Assembly: GCF_034190915.1 (NCBI RefSeq)
Contig: NW_026947496.1
Location: 29,942,001 to 30,006,000, forward strand
DNA: 64,000 bases
Origin: Cavia porcellus
Taxonomy: Eukaryota > Chordata > Mammalia > Rodentia > Caviidae
Direction of reading: 5' to 3'
Shown: in pieces, positions 33,603 to 45,118 of the stretch
Layout: each line of letters begins with the position of its first letter
How positions within the stretch are numbered: the stretch's first letter is position 1
The notes under the pieces: model-generated
Seen by the model: only the letters and a program-made list of their open reading frames with translations
Databases searched by the model: none
What the model was told of the DNA's origin: nothing
Translations under genes and position numbers: made by a program

Positions 33603-35064
33603 TATAAGTTTTATAATCTGCTTGTCAACCAAAATGTAAAATGAACTAATGGGAATTTGATTGGCATTGACTCTGTAGACTTTAGTTTCTTCTAGCAGTG
33701 CTTTGTAGCTATCATGGTAGAAATCTTGTGCATGTTTTGTTAGATTTAATTCCTATGTATTTTATGGCTTTAGGTGCAGTTATATATTATTTTTTAAATC
33801 CTACATCTCATTTTTTTATTATATGTAACAATTATACTGCATGTACTTTTTTAAAGGGCTTTATTCACTAAAACCTATTACAAGTATTACACTTACTGGT
33901 GGAATTTTTAAAACATGACAAGAATGATTAACTATAGTTCATGGCACTATATAGCATCTTACAAGAACCAACTCTTTGATTTATTGATTCTTTGTATTTT
34001 CTTAATACATGTACTTAATAGTTTATAAACTCTTAGATTTTCTTTGTAAACTGTCATGTTATAAGCAAATAGTGAAATTTACTTTTACCTCTTTGATTTT
34101 TTATCTTTTATTTTTCTCTAATTAGACACAAGCCAAGAGTCAATGCAAGCAATGGTAGTTCACATCCTTACCTCAAAAGGAAATTGTCCAAAATTTTAAT
34201 CATTATTATAACTGTAAGTATACTGTTGAAGCTTCATCAAAATAGGGAGTTCCTTTCTCCTGTGCTGAATAGTCTTGTATTTTTTATTTTCAGATTTCCA
34301 TTTCTGCCTATAACATGTAGATTCTAAGGTAATATATACAGGCAGTCTGATGGGCATGGAGGCACATTTTGTAATCCTGACACTAAAGATGCACACACAC
34401 ACAGGCAACAATATTTATAGACATTGTTTCTTAATTCAATCCACACAGCTTTCTGGCCACAGATTGTGTACCACTTTTACACAGATTTTTCACTGGTCTC
34501 ATTAAATGTATTCTTTTCTACTTAATCATGTTATCTGTGTAGGTATTTTCTTCTTTTCAGTTCAGCAAAAAGCCATTAACTCTTAGAAATAAAATATTCA
34601 GCCATTAACTAAGTAGTAGTAATGTCATTATTTTATAACTTTTATTTCAATATCAAAATTTCTCTTTCACACAGAATTTCATGTGGAGAAAATCAAAAGC
34701 TAGCAATGCCTTTACTTGAGCAAGTCAGGGAACCTTAAATGACAACTTTCTTGAGCCTCATTTTCTATTTTAATTTGTTTTTGTTTGGAATTTTTTGTTT
34801 TGTTTGGGGGGGGTATGGTTTTTTGTTTTTTTGTCTTTTGAGATAGGACGTCACTATGCAGTTCAGGCTAACCTTGAGCTCACTTTGTAGCCCAAACTTG
34901 CAGTGATCCTCCTGCCTCACCCTCCCAAGTGTTAGAATTACAGGCGTGTGCCACCATGCCCTGCTTCTTTTTTAATTTTATTGGTACATTGGTACATTCT
35001 AGGTATACATAATGGTAATGTTCATCACAGGGAATTTGTACCTGTACATGATAATATCCTACTG

Positions 35065-35100
<36 letters not shown>

Positions 35101-35136
35101 CTATTTCCCTCTCCTTCAGCTCCTCTCCCTGTCCTT

Positions 35137-35257
35137 TTTTGTTTGTTTGTGTGGTTTTTTGTTTTGTCTTTTTCCTTTTTATCGGTACCTGGGGAATCGA
35201 ACTCATGACTGCCTGCTTGCAAGGCAGGTGCTTATGCCGCTGAGCTAAATCCCCAGT
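35137..35257 (-). repeat. ID SINE, reverse, with target-site duplication
   Basis: TTTTTATCGGTACCTGGGGA ... GCTAAATCCCCAGTC, flanked by CCCTGTCCTT on both sides. Confidence 0.9.
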
Positions 35258-36301
35258 CCCTGTCCTTCTTTACAAATGTGTTGTTTCCTCTTTTTCCCTT
35301 GCCCCTTCTTTCCTTTCCACCTCCCCCATTTGTCATTTGAACATTTTCTTCCCATTTCCCAATGTTTTATAAATTTTAATCCTTATTTGTATGTTCAGTT
35401 TCTCAGAAACTGAACATTCTCTTCTCAGAGAATGCAGCATTTAAATATGTGTGTCCAATTTATTTCACTTAAGAGCATCCCTTTAGCTATAAATGTATCA
35501 CGCTCTTCCTTTATGACAGAGTAGTACTCCATTGTATTTAAAAAACACCTTTATCCATTCATCTGTTGATGGGTATTTGGGCTCTTTCCAAGACTTAGCT
35601 GTGCCACTATAAATATGCATGTACATATATTACTGTGGTATCATGATGTTTTAATTCTTTCAAAGATACCAGGAAGGGGACTAGCTAGTATCTAAGCAGA
35701 GACACCAGGAAGGGGTCAATAGAACCTCCAGTTTTAGTTCTTTGAGGAATCTCCACATTGATTTCCACAATGGTTCCACCATCTACACTCCTACCCACAG
35801 TGCAGAAAAATTCCTTCCCCCCTCCAAGTCTTACTTTGAGCTATTGATTTCTTGATACTATCCAATCTTTCTGGAATGAGATAAAATCATAGTGTTGTTT
35901 TAATTTGCATATCTTGAACAATGATGTTGAACATTTTTCTCATATATTTTCTTGCCATTTCTTCTTCATCAGAGAAGTGTCTGTTCATTTCAGATGCCCA
36001 TTTTTGGATTGAGTCTTTAAATTTGGAAGATTTTATTTTTAAAAATTCTTTATATATTCCAAATACTAGTCCATGGGCTGGGGATTTAGCTCCCCATCAT
36101 AGGCACATACCTGTTAAGGGAAAAGTCATGAGTTTGATCCCCGGGACCAAAAAATATATGTGTGTGTGTTTGTGTGTGTGTGTATATGTCCTTTGTCAGT
36201 GGAACAGCTGGCAAACATTTTTTTCCCACTTTGTGGGTTGCCTCTTCACTCTGTTGGTGGTTTCTTTTGCTGTGCAAAAGCATTTTAATAAGATGAGATC
36301 C

Positions 36302-36440
36302 CAGAGACCAGGCATGGTGGTGCACACCTGTAATCCCAGCAGCACTTGATAGGCTGAGGCAGCTGGATGTTAGCCGGGGCCACAAAGTGAGTTTAAGGCT
36401 AAGCTGAACTGCATCATGAAACTGTCTCAAAAAAGCAAAA
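36302..36440 (+). repeat. B1-like SINE
   Basis: CCAGGCATGGTGGTGCACAC, TGTAATCCCAGCAGCACTTG, CTGAACTGCATCATGAAACT then oligo(A)-rich end; AGATGAGATCCCAG before and ATATGAGATCCCAG after look like a target-site duplication. Confidence 0.88.
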
Positions 36441-38137
36441 AATAAAATATGAGATCCCAGTTGTTGATTCTTCATGATTTTTCCTGTGTGATCAGAGGTT
36501 TTTTCCATAAAGTCTCTGCTTAGACACTAGTGTTTTAAAGAGTTCTACGTATTCTCTCCTCCAGCTGATTTAGTGTTTCTATTTTAATATTTAGTTCTTT
36601 GGTCCATTTAAATTTTAAGTTTCAGGTGTGGTGAAAGATATGCGTCTAATTTTAATCTTAGCATAAGGAATGAGGAAAACCAATTTTTCCAGCACCATTT
36701 TATTAAAGAGGCTATCTTTCTTCCAGTGAAGATGTTTGGCTTGTCAAAGGTGACTGAGTACATTTGAAGATGTTACCACATCTTCTCATCTGTTCCGCTG
36801 GTATTCTGGTTTGTGGTGGTAGTGGTTTTTTTCTCCAGTACCATGCTATTTTTAATCACAGTAGTGTTGTAGTATAATTTCAAGTTAGGGATCATGAAGC
36901 ACCTGTCTTGCCTTTGTTCCTCCAAATTGATTTCGCTATTCTAGATCTCTTCTCGTTCCAAATGAATTTCAGAAATGTTGAGCCTCATTTTCTTTTTGTT
37001 TTTTGTCTGTTTTTGTTTCTTTGAGACAGGGTCTCACTATATGATGCAGGCTGGCCTTGAACTTGCTTATTGTAGCCCACACTGGCCTTAAACTCACAGG
37101 AGTCCACCTGCCTCAGCCTCCCAAGTACTGGAATTACTGATGTGAACCACCACACCCAGCCAATCCTCATTTTTTAGTATATAAAAATACTAAGAAAGGT
37201 TTTGATCTTACAAAAATTATTGAGGATTAAATATAATGGTATGTGGAAAAATGTCTACCTCAGCGTTAGTAAATCCCCCAATACTCTGGGTGTTCTAAAG
37301 GGACAAACCAGTTAGAATAGTTACAATAGGATAAACAAGACAAGTAATATGTAAAGAATTTTATGTAAGAATGATTTCATGTCCCAGTATACACGTTTGT
37401 ATAGTAATCTCCCATCTCTTAAAGTGTAGTAAACAGGAGAGTAATGAACTTGGAGAATTATAACGTAAATGCCTTGAAAACAGACATCTTTAGGTTTTAT
37501 TTACTGCTGTGAACACTTGGCCTAAAACTGTCCCCCATGTAATGTGCAGTCAGTAAATGTGTGTGTTGAATGAATGAATGAGTGAATGAGACAGTAACCT
37601 CTGCCTCAGAGAGCCTCCTAGACTTCAGAGGTAGTGACTTTAGCCAAAAAAGACTATGTCACCTTTAGAGTGGCTCAGGACAAACTCCTGGTTGGATATA
37701 TTGGGCTGTATTTTAGTACATCCCAAAAATGTTGGGGTTTTTGTTTTTGTTTGGTTTAGAGACAAGGTTTCACTTTTCCAGGGCAAACTCTGGGCCCTCT
37801 GTCTGGGGAATAGTGCTTCTCAAGCATGTCTCTTCAACTTTTGGGAACAGAGTGCCTATTCCAAAAAAATTCTTCCCTTAAAAGCACCAAAACACAAAAA
37901 CTTTGTTGATTCCATCACCAAATACAGAAGTCAGGTGATGGTGATATCAGTTTGGCAAGAAAGATTCCTGAAGCTCCACAGCCTTTTGCCTTTTCCTGAT
38001 TGAATCCTGAGAGGAGAGAAGGTGATGGGAGATCTCCAGTGAGTGGGCAGTCTTCCTTCAGTGTCAGGCATCAGTAGAAACCTATCCCTCTGACATTCAG
38101 AGATGCTCTTTCCCTTCTACCTTTGCACTTCAGATGA

Positions 38138-38228
38138 TTTTTTTGGCAGGGAGGGATACCAGAGATTGAACTCATGATCCTGCGCTTGCCAGGCAGGTTT
38201 TTATGCCACTGAGCTAAATCCCCAGCCC
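38138..38228 (-). repeat. ID SINE, reverse
   Basis: ATACCAGAGATTGAACTCAT ... CACTGAGCTAAATCCCCAGC; CTTCAGAT on each side is a possible short target-site duplication. Confidence 0.85.
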
Positions 38229-38674
38229 TTCAGATAAATTTTGAAATCAATCTCCATAAGAAAATCATTTTTTCAGACAGTTCTCAACTGAAATAAGTCT
38301 TTTGATTTTTTTTTTTTTTTCTGTTTTGTTTTGTTTTGAGTCAGGGTCTCGCTCTGCAATTCAAATTGCCCTTGGACTTACTGTGTAACCAAGGATGCAC
38401 TTCAACTCGCAGTAATCCTCCTGTCTCAGCCTCCCAAGTGCTGGGATTACAAACGTGTATGAAATGACTCTTGTTTGGTATCTTTGTATATATTTTTTTG
38501 CCTCCCAGTGGGCATCAAAACATTTCTGCAAGTGTTAGGGTGGAACAGCCACTGCTGCTGACAAAGGAAGGCTTGGTTATTGGTTAGAGCAACATGGGGT
38601 GTATGCAGGAGCACCAGAGGAGCTGGAGTTGTCTATAACCTTAATAAACACATTTTCTCGGGGTTTTGTTTCAG

Positions 38675-38803
38675 CTCCCTCTTACCCAATTTGGAGTTTC
38701 TCGATGGTTGCAGTATTCCTGGGACTCACTGGAATATTTGTCTGTTGGCAACTGTATAGAAAACGTGTAAAGAAAGAGAGAAAGGATGAAACTAGTCCCC
38801 TAG
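38675..38803 (+). pseudogene. BTN1A1-like pseudogene: transmembrane exon
   Basis: Acceptor TTTGTTTCAG, donor CTAG|GTAAGT, phase 1 to phase 1. Open, encoding APSYPIWSFSMVAVFLGLTG then IFVCWQLYRKRVKKERKD: an unmistakable stop-transfer segment. It is 129 nt against 150 in BTN1A1 and is much more diverged from the intact gene than the IgC exon is. Confidence 0.8.
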
Positions 38804-39937
38804 GTAAGTCATAGCACATAGATCACTTTCCATGGGTATTTGTATCAAATAAAGAATTAGCACTGAGTGGTTGAATTAGGTGTCGTATTAAGTTACAGTC
38901 TTCTTCAGCCTATTATTTTTCAGAATCTTCAGAACTGAAAGGGAGCATAAACGCATTGATACGTGCAAAGGTTGAAGAGAAGAGAGGCTTTTCCTACTGA
39001 GTTGCAACCATGAGAACCTTAGCATCACGTCACCAGTTCCCACTCCTTAACAGCAGGAGTCGGGGTGGGGCTACTAGGTAAGTTGGTGCTTAAGCAGCAC
39101 AGGAAGAAGAAATACATTCACCTCGTAATACCTGAGTCCAGGTTCAGGAAGCAGGTGCTGGTTCCCCACCTTGCCTTCTCTCACCCTTAAGTGAGCAGCA
39201 GTCTCCTGACACCTAAAGCTCTCCCCAGCTCACCAGCAGAGTCCAGGTGCCTTGTGCAGGAGCAAAACCAAAACACGCTTTCTCTGCTCGCTGACTGGTG
39301 CCAGTGTTTCAGCAGCCATGCAGTCGGTAACAGCCCTTCACTCTATCTTGCCTGCTCCTGTTTTTCCCCATCTTACATCCCAGCCTTAGGGGCCCTTTGA
39401 GGTGACTTTCATTTTACAGAGACTTCTGGAAATTTGATTGGTTTCACTTCATCTTGTGCTAGTAAATACAAAAAATGTATATTCTCTCTAACCTGGCCAT
39501 GACTTGTGTTTCTGTTTCCTTTCAGAATGGAAATCGCTCGATTATACACATGTCAGTTTACTTAGCACTTCTCTAGGCCCTGAGATCCAACTGCACATAG
39601 TCTAACGGCCAGCCAGGCATGTTGCATGCCAGTGATACCAGCACTCTCCAAGGCGGAAACAGGAGGGTTGCAGTTGGAGCCCTCGTAGGCAATTCAGTGA
39701 CTTGGTGAGACCCTGTCTCAAAATATAAGTAAATGAAAAGCAAACTGGGGTGTAGCTCTGGGCAGTTTCTAGGTTCAGTCCCCAGTACTGCAAAGAAAGA
39801 ATCTAAAGACTTAGAATAAATGGTAATGAAAATTACTGATATACTTGTACTGATGAGCAAAGAGGGTTTTTTTGTTTTTGTTTTTTGCTTTTGTTTTTTG
39901 CTCTTATGAGGTTTTTGGGGGTGGGATTGAGGGTTTT

Positions 39938-40085
39938 TTGGTATTTGAGACAGGGTCTCAATATGTAATGCAAATTGATCTTCACTTCACTGGTGTAGCC
40001 CAGTTGGCGTTGAACTAATGGCAATCCTCCTGCCTCAGTCTCCCAAGTACTGGAATTACAGGAGTGCACTAAGATGGTTGGCCCC
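39938..40085 (-). repeat. B1-like SINE, reverse, in the pseudogene
   Basis: TTTGAGACAGGGTCTCAATA, CCTCCTGCCTCAGTCTCCCA, GGAATTACAGGAGTGCACTA in order. A forward B1-like fragment lies at about 39610-39735. Confidence 0.8.
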
Positions 40086-40302
40086 AAGATTACTGTAAGG
40101 GAAACTTAGTATTTCTTAGGGACACAGGATGGGCCTTTGGAGGGTCACATAAGGCATTCAGACTCTGTCAGCTTTTCTGTCCCAGTGGCCAGGCAGGTCT
40201 CCTCCAAGAGACCCTGTCTACTCCTAGAATGCTGCACCATGCAGAAGGTAAGACAGATTTAAGCTTCAACATTCACTGATGGTCATTCTCTCTTTCCTCC
40301 AG

Positions 40303-40990
40303 TTGATGTGACCCTGCATCCAGACACAGCCCATCCCCAACTTCTTCTGTCTGAGTATTCAATATCTGTGCAACCAGAAGAAGCTACCTGAAAATGCAGA
40401 GAGATTTGACTCCTGGCCCTGTGTGGCAAGAAGGGCAAGAAGCCCTTCACCTCCAGAAGACACTGCTGGGAGGTGGAGGTGGGGGACAGGACTGACTGGT
40501 TGCTTGGGGTGTGCAGGACAGATGTGATGAAGAAAGAGTTCATCCTCATGTCTCCCAGGAATGGCTTCTAGGTGGTGGAGTTAGCTGGAAAAGGGTACTG
40601 GGTCCTCGCCCACTCCAGGTCCTTTCATTGCCAGAAGCCCTGCATCGGGTTGGGATTTTCATAGACTTTGAATCAAGAGCTGTGGCCTTCTACAATGTGA
40701 ATGATGGATCCCATATCTGCTCATTCACCAAGGTCTCTTTCTGGCCCCGTTTGTCCTATGTTCTGCTTGTGGTCTTGTGATAAGAAACCCCTGACTATCT
40801 GTCCGGTTGCAGCTGATGGGCCTGCAGAGGTCGCAGTCATTCCTGATGCCCAGGCCTATCAGAAACTATTGCTCCAATGGGAGAGGATTCTGTCTCTGGA
40901 GCCACAGATAATCAGTAGCCTTCCTGAGCAAGTGACAGTATATTCCAGCAAAGTCCTTTCACCTCCCCACTCCAGTAATCCTTCCTGAAG
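40303..40990 (+). pseudogene. BTN1A1-like pseudogene: B30.2 exon remnant
   Basis: Acceptor TTTCCTCCAG; starts VDVTLHPDTAHPQLLLSEY, then a deletion shifts the frame. Later pieces are [26 protein letters not shown], then TAG where the NGFW tryptophan should be, VGIFIDFESRAVAFYNVNDG in a new frame, and KKPLTICPVAADGPAEVAVI. The upstream 100 nt of intron also aligns with that of BTN1A1 (CTGCACCATGCAGAAGGTAA). At least two frameshifts and one stop make it non-functional. Confidence 0.92.
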
Positions 40991-41919
40991 CTACAGCTGT
41001 CACTGTCACCCATAACTTCAGTTCCTTTTGGGGGACATGGAGTAGTCTTAAAGTTGTGACTGGGTTGGAAGATTATGGGAGCTTCTTAATGTGCTTTAGA
41101 TCATTAGGCAGGCTTCAGGAGCATTACCATAAAATCTGAGGGCATACAAATGATTAAAAAGGAAGAGTGCAGCAAGAAACACCTTAGTGTACAGAACAGA
41201 TACGGTGTGAAGCAGTGTGTGTTGCATGTGTGATGTACGGAAAGAAGGGTAAGGTGAAGGTGCTATAGCTCTCTCCATGGCTGTATTGGAGAGATTCTGG
41301 GTAGAGCTCCAGAGTGCTGTGCAGTTTATATTTATCCCCTATCCCTCCCTCCCTCTACCTATCCCTTGCCAAGACCTTGATCTGACCTCACTTCATTAGC
41401 TCAAAGATGGATTTATTAACTCTCTGCTTGAGACACATTGCAGGATTGTGAATGCTTTCCCCACTTGGAACCTTAGCTTCCTGCTTCCTAAACCCAAGTA
41501 GCTCTTACCCTCACCCAGTCTTCCTGCTCTGCCCTCACTTGCCAATATTCAATAATTCAATAATTTGCCAATATTCAAAATTCAATAATTTCAACAATAA
41601 ACTTTCAGAAATAGAAGTAAAGAAGCTTAGAAGCACACAGTAACCTAAAGAACCAAACCAGTGTCCCATTCACCAGGTACTCGGAAAACTGCAGATTAGA
41701 ACAAGAAGAGTAAACTGGTCTGGAACCAGCGTTATAAGAAGGATGTTGAGGGGAAAGGAAAAAGTATAACAGTGTCAGGAGGACAGGAGTTCAGCCTAGT
41801 CTCACTGTTTGTGGTCTTAATCATCTTCACAGTACTTCCGTTTCTCTTCTGTTTCTTCATCTGTATAAGGTGGGAGTTAAATATACATATATATGTATAT
41901 ATATTTTTTTTCTTTGTTT

Positions 41920-42001
41920 TAATTGCAATACCGGGGATCGAACTCATGACCTTGCACTTGCCAGGCAGGCGCTTGTGCCACTAAGCTAAATCCGCAGCCC
42001 T
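41920..42001 (-). repeat. ID SINE, reverse
   Basis: ATTGCAATACCGGGGATCGA ... GCTAAATCCGCAGCCC, the reverse complement of an ID, next to a (TA)n-rich stretch at 41880-41905. Confidence 0.88.
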
Positions 42002-42389
42002 AAACTTACATTTTTTAATTGAATTTTTGTGCTTTAAAAGTATAGTTTAAAAGTGCTTCTGTCACTCAGAGATTTCTCATAACGACCCTGCGAGAAGGAA
42101 GTTTCACTTAATAAAATTGAGTTCTAGAAAGCTTAATTATTTGGACCAAGAAGCAAGCCCTCCCTGCGAATCAGTGCCATGCACAGGTCACTGGAGGGAA
42201 ACCCAGATGCCAGCCCCTTCTGGCACACGAGCTGGGAAACAAGAAGAGCCCCCATTGTACCCCTTGCCATAAGCAACCAGCCATCCAAGAAACACAGGCT
42301 GCCATGATAACTATTGAGGCAAAATACAATTTAATGCTGGTAGTGTATAGTGTTTCACTGACTTTGCAAGTCTAAAGCAGGTAGTCTGA

Positions 42390-42960
42390 TCATCTGTTTA
42401 GAGGATAACAATATGCAATGTAGCATCTATGGGGGAATCTCCTGAGAGTGGTAGCCATTGTTAATTCCCTGTCATCTTGTTTTGAGGTTCTGTATCATTT
42501 TCATTGTTTTGTTGGGTTGAGTTTTATTCTGTTTTGTTTTGACTTTATTATATCCAGTGGCATGGACAGCTATTCAGGTATAACAAGATATATTGTGGTA
42601 GCCATTTTGGATTTACTCTTACCTTGTTTTGAAGTACTTCATTGCATTCATTGTTTCATTTTTATTGGTTCTGTTCTATTTGCTTTTTACTATATCTGAA
42701 GCTATCTGCAGCTGTTTTGAAAACAAAGGGAGACATTATGGTAATCATTGTTGATTTTCTATTGTCTTGAAGTCCTGTGTCACTTACACTGGTTTGTTTT
42801 GATTGGCTTTATTCTGTTTTATTTTGCTTGGTTTTATTCTCTTTAAAATAATAAAAAAAAAATTGGTCATTAGTGTGACTAAAAAAAAGATAAAAAAAAA
42901 TAATAAAAAAAGAAAGTTTAATTATTTTTATAAATTTTCCAGATATCATGGAAAACAATT
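42390..42960 (+). mobile_element. Third copy of the L1 3' end with tandem ~150-bp monomers
   Basis: Units at about 42400-42575, 42576-42720 and 42721-42855 share the markers GATATATTGTGGTAGCCATT / GACATTATGGTAATCATTGT, TTGTTTTGAGGTTCTGTATC and GTTTTGATTGGCTTTATTCT with the copies at 18312 and 32632. It ends in A-rich sequence near 42860-42920. I could not define its target-site duplication. Confidence 0.65.
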
Positions 42961-44968
42961 TTCTACCATTGTGGCTGAGTTAGTCTAGGTTCAGCTGGGC
43001 ATTCTGCTACCAGCAGCTCAGCCCCTTGGGCAGCCCTGAAAGGCTAAAGCAGTTCTCTCCTTGTTAGCAAACCCTTAGGTCAGTTTGATTCACACACAGG
43101 ATGACAATCATTGCTTTGCAAAAGAGAACAGATTTATTCAGAAAAGTAAGTAAGTGAGACAATGGGAGAGTGGATCTCAAATCTCCCAAACTACCCTCCC
43201 CCCAGGATAGCTGAAGGCGATTTTGAGATAAAGATGCAGAGGTAGGGAATAGGGCAAGGTGATTGGAAGAAGAGTGAGGTAGGTCATGACCTGGGCAGGT
43301 GTGATAAAACCTCAGAGTTTTTCATAGGACAGGCAGCCAGGAAATACTGGTTTTTGCATGATTTGAGGGCAATTGTAGCCTCCAAAATCAAAAAAAGTCA
43401 CTGAGCCAGGGACTTAGCTGAGTGGCGCAGCATCTTCCTAGCAAGTATGAAATTCTGAGTTCTATTCCTGGTACCAAAAAAAAAAAAAAAGGAAAGACGC
43501 TGGCATGGCCTGAGAAAAGGGCCAGCGTTTCAAGCTGCCTAATCAAGGCAGAAGTGGCCTCCAGCAGTTCCCTGATGGGTGTTGATCTATAGCAGAGCTG
43601 GTAGGAGTTTAATAAAATACCATTTAGCCACATCAACTCGAAAACGGTGATTTGCAGGCTGTTGTGGTGCACAGCTATAATCCAGCCCTTTGGGAGGCTG
43701 AGGCAGGAAGATGAAAAGGTGGAGCCCAGCCTGGGCAATTTAGCAATTTAGGCCCTATCTCAAAAAAAAAAAAAAAGGGCTGGGATTTTAGGTTAGCGTA
43801 AAGACCCAGTTCAGTCCCTCGTGAAATAAACATTTTAAAAGCCAACACAAAGTAAAGAGAAGTGAGTGAAGTCTAGAGGCTTTATACAGGTTTCCCCAAA
43901 TTTCAAACTTGTCTCCCTTCCCAGGCTTTTCAGGTAAATTCTTTGTGTGTGCTGGTGAGCATCAGTAGAAACTTAAAAGATCTAAGAAGTCTGAACTGGT
44001 GAACCCCTGTGCCACTGGCTAGAGCAAATCACAAGGCCAAATGCCATGTCAAAAGAGGAAGCACACTGTCTGTGGTAAGACCTGTAGGGAAGGAAACTCA
44101 GAGAGGTGTATAGAACTGAAATCAGTAATTCCAACTACACTACCTATCTAAGATCCAACCCTATCCAACCTTCTTAATGCCTTCCAGTAACCTGCTGACT
44201 GCAGGGCTCCCTCTTATCTCTGGAACTTTTAACCTAGACCGCTAAGCAATTAGGGGGCTCAGAAAACAGCCCCAAAATATTCTGCTTTAGACTTTCTTGG
44301 CAAACAGCAAGTCCAGGGAAAGCACTTTCTTTCATGATCTCTACCTTGAAGATTTGGAGTCTTCTGAAGGCACTCAGGCAACATCAGTGAGACGTGGGGA
44401 TGGAGGGGAACTTGATTGCTGCTAAAGTGTACTTTCTCCAGCTTCTTGGGGAGGGGGTATTCCTGCCTCATGGGGATTTAAATTTTAGACATGCTTGGAT
44501 TCATACCCTATATAATGACTTCCAACCAAAAGTCATCTAAATCTAAAAATATGATTATATATTTATCTAGCTTTTAAAAATTGGAAAGGATAATAAAGGT
44601 CAGCACAATAAGCCCTGATGCCCTTTAGATCTGAAAGGGGACATTGGCAGTGGCTGAAAACTAAAGCAGGCCTGACAAGTATCAGCTTTCAAAAACAAGA
44701 ATACAAAATACACAAAGCAAAGCACAAAGTAACCTACCATGGACATTATATGCGGCTTCCAAGAAACAGCTACATCTTCACCAATTACAGCTTTAGCCAC
44801 TTATGTTCTTCCCATTTCCTGATAAAAATACTGGGTCATCTGCCAGTCTGATGGCACATGTCTGTATCACAGCATTTGGGAGACTGAGGCAGGAGGACTG
44901 CTGAAAGTTCAAGGTCTCCCTGAATTACATAGTGAGACCCTGTTTCAAAAAACCAAAAATAAAAAAGC

Positions 44969-44970
<2 letters not shown>

Positions 44971-45020
<50 letters not shown>

Positions 45021-45037
45021 GTGTGTGTGTGTGTGTC
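44971..45037. repeat. (TA)n-(TG)n microsatellite
   Basis: About 45 bases of alternating TA followed by about 20 of alternating TG, sandwiched between the A-tail of a B1-like SINE and the tail of a reverse ID. Two SINE tails meeting end to end probably seeded it. Confidence 0.95.
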
Positions 45038-45118
45038 TTTTATCAGTACCAGGGATCAAACTCACGACTGCCTGCTTGCAAGGCAGGCACTTACTCCACT
45101 AGCTAAATCCTCAGCCCT
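45038..45118 (-). repeat. ID SINE, reverse
   Basis: TTTTATCAGTACCAGGGATC ... CTAGCTAAATCCTCAGCCC. Confidence 0.88.

Larger units (their letters stand above)
32590..34560 (-). mobile_element. L1 ORF2 fragment, antisense, split by a younger L1 end and an ID
   Basis: TTTCCATATAAGTTTTA (32616) matches the L1 segment that continues after the insertions as AATCTGCTTGTCAACC (33614), then GATTGGCATTGACTCTGTAG and a CTTCTAGCAGTGCTTTGTAG segment (33660-33710) and the ATTTTAATCATTATTATAAC region (34195). The piece is interrupted at 32632-33480 by the monomer-bearing L1 end and by an ID at 33501-33602. Confidence 0.65.
34960..36965 (-). mobile_element. L1 3' half (3' UTR and ORF2 end), antisense
   Basis: Continuous antisense L1 landmarks: a 3' UTR part (34970-35400), TTTATTTCACTTAAGAGCAT (35459), AGTAGTACTCCATTG (35520), ATCCATTCATCTGTTGATGG, GAGGAATCTCCACATTGATT (35744), AGAGAAGTGTCTGTTCATTT (35971), GTGGGTTGCCTCTTCACTCT (36232), TTCTTTTGCTGTGCAAAAGC, CCAGCACCATTTTATTAAA (36690). 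Interrupted by two IDs (35137-35257 reverse, 36075-36150) and a B1-like SINE (36302-36440). Its 3' UTR lacks the tandem monomers, so it is a different L1 subfamily. Confidence 0.85.
25977..38674. other. Expanded third intron of the pseudogene, filled with repeats
   Basis: 12.7 kb with no coding exon recognised. Contents besides those listed separately: poly(T) 26473-26503, B1-like + 26578-26692, B1-like - 26770-26880, reverse ID with long poly(T) 27212-27327, truncated ID + 27420-27490, B1-like - at 27738-27835 and 27841-28003, B1-like + at 28443-28560 and 32212-32325, B1-like - at 30020-30130, 30425-30560, 34825-34965, 37015-37165 and 38312-38460, ID + 30857-30940 and 36075-36150, B1-like + 36302-36440, reverse ID 38138-38228. 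Unassigned: 28080-28440 and 37170-38130. Confidence 0.7.
23652..40990 (+). pseudogene. BTN1A1-like butyrophilin pseudogene
   Basis: Recognisable exon remnants in the correct order: signal 23652-23727, IgV 23973-24285, IgC 25722-25976, TM 38675-38803, B30.2 about 40303-40990. The first four keep GT-AG sites; the B30.2 exon keeps its AG acceptor. The small 21- and 27-nt exons were not found. Lesions: IgV is 313 nt instead of 348 with an early frameshift; IgC is 255 instead of 282 with a 26-bp and a 1-bp loss; the B30.2 exon has frameshifts and a TAG in place of the conserved tryptophan of NGFW. Intron 3 is 12.7 kb, against 3.7 kb in the intact BTN1A1 (53,228-55,319 is the IgV-IgC intron; 55,602-56,593, 1.0 kb, is the equivalent IgC-TM intron), through insertion of L1, LTR and SINE sequences. 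The signal peptide (MAVFPNSVLGYLLTL) and IgC exon place it with BTN1A1, so it is a tandem duplicate that decayed. It should give no full-length protein. Confidence 0.9.

Noticed and set aside
35921..36508. Open frames of about 140 codons on both strands
   Set aside because: They run through an antisense L1 with inserted ID and B1-like SINEs; the frames join repeat pieces and are not genes.
38930..38955. Possible 21-nt heptad exon of the pseudogene (after TTTTTCAG)
   Set aside because: Translation does not match the conserved E-K/Q-L-L/Q-E-E-L pattern and no donor follows at the right distance.
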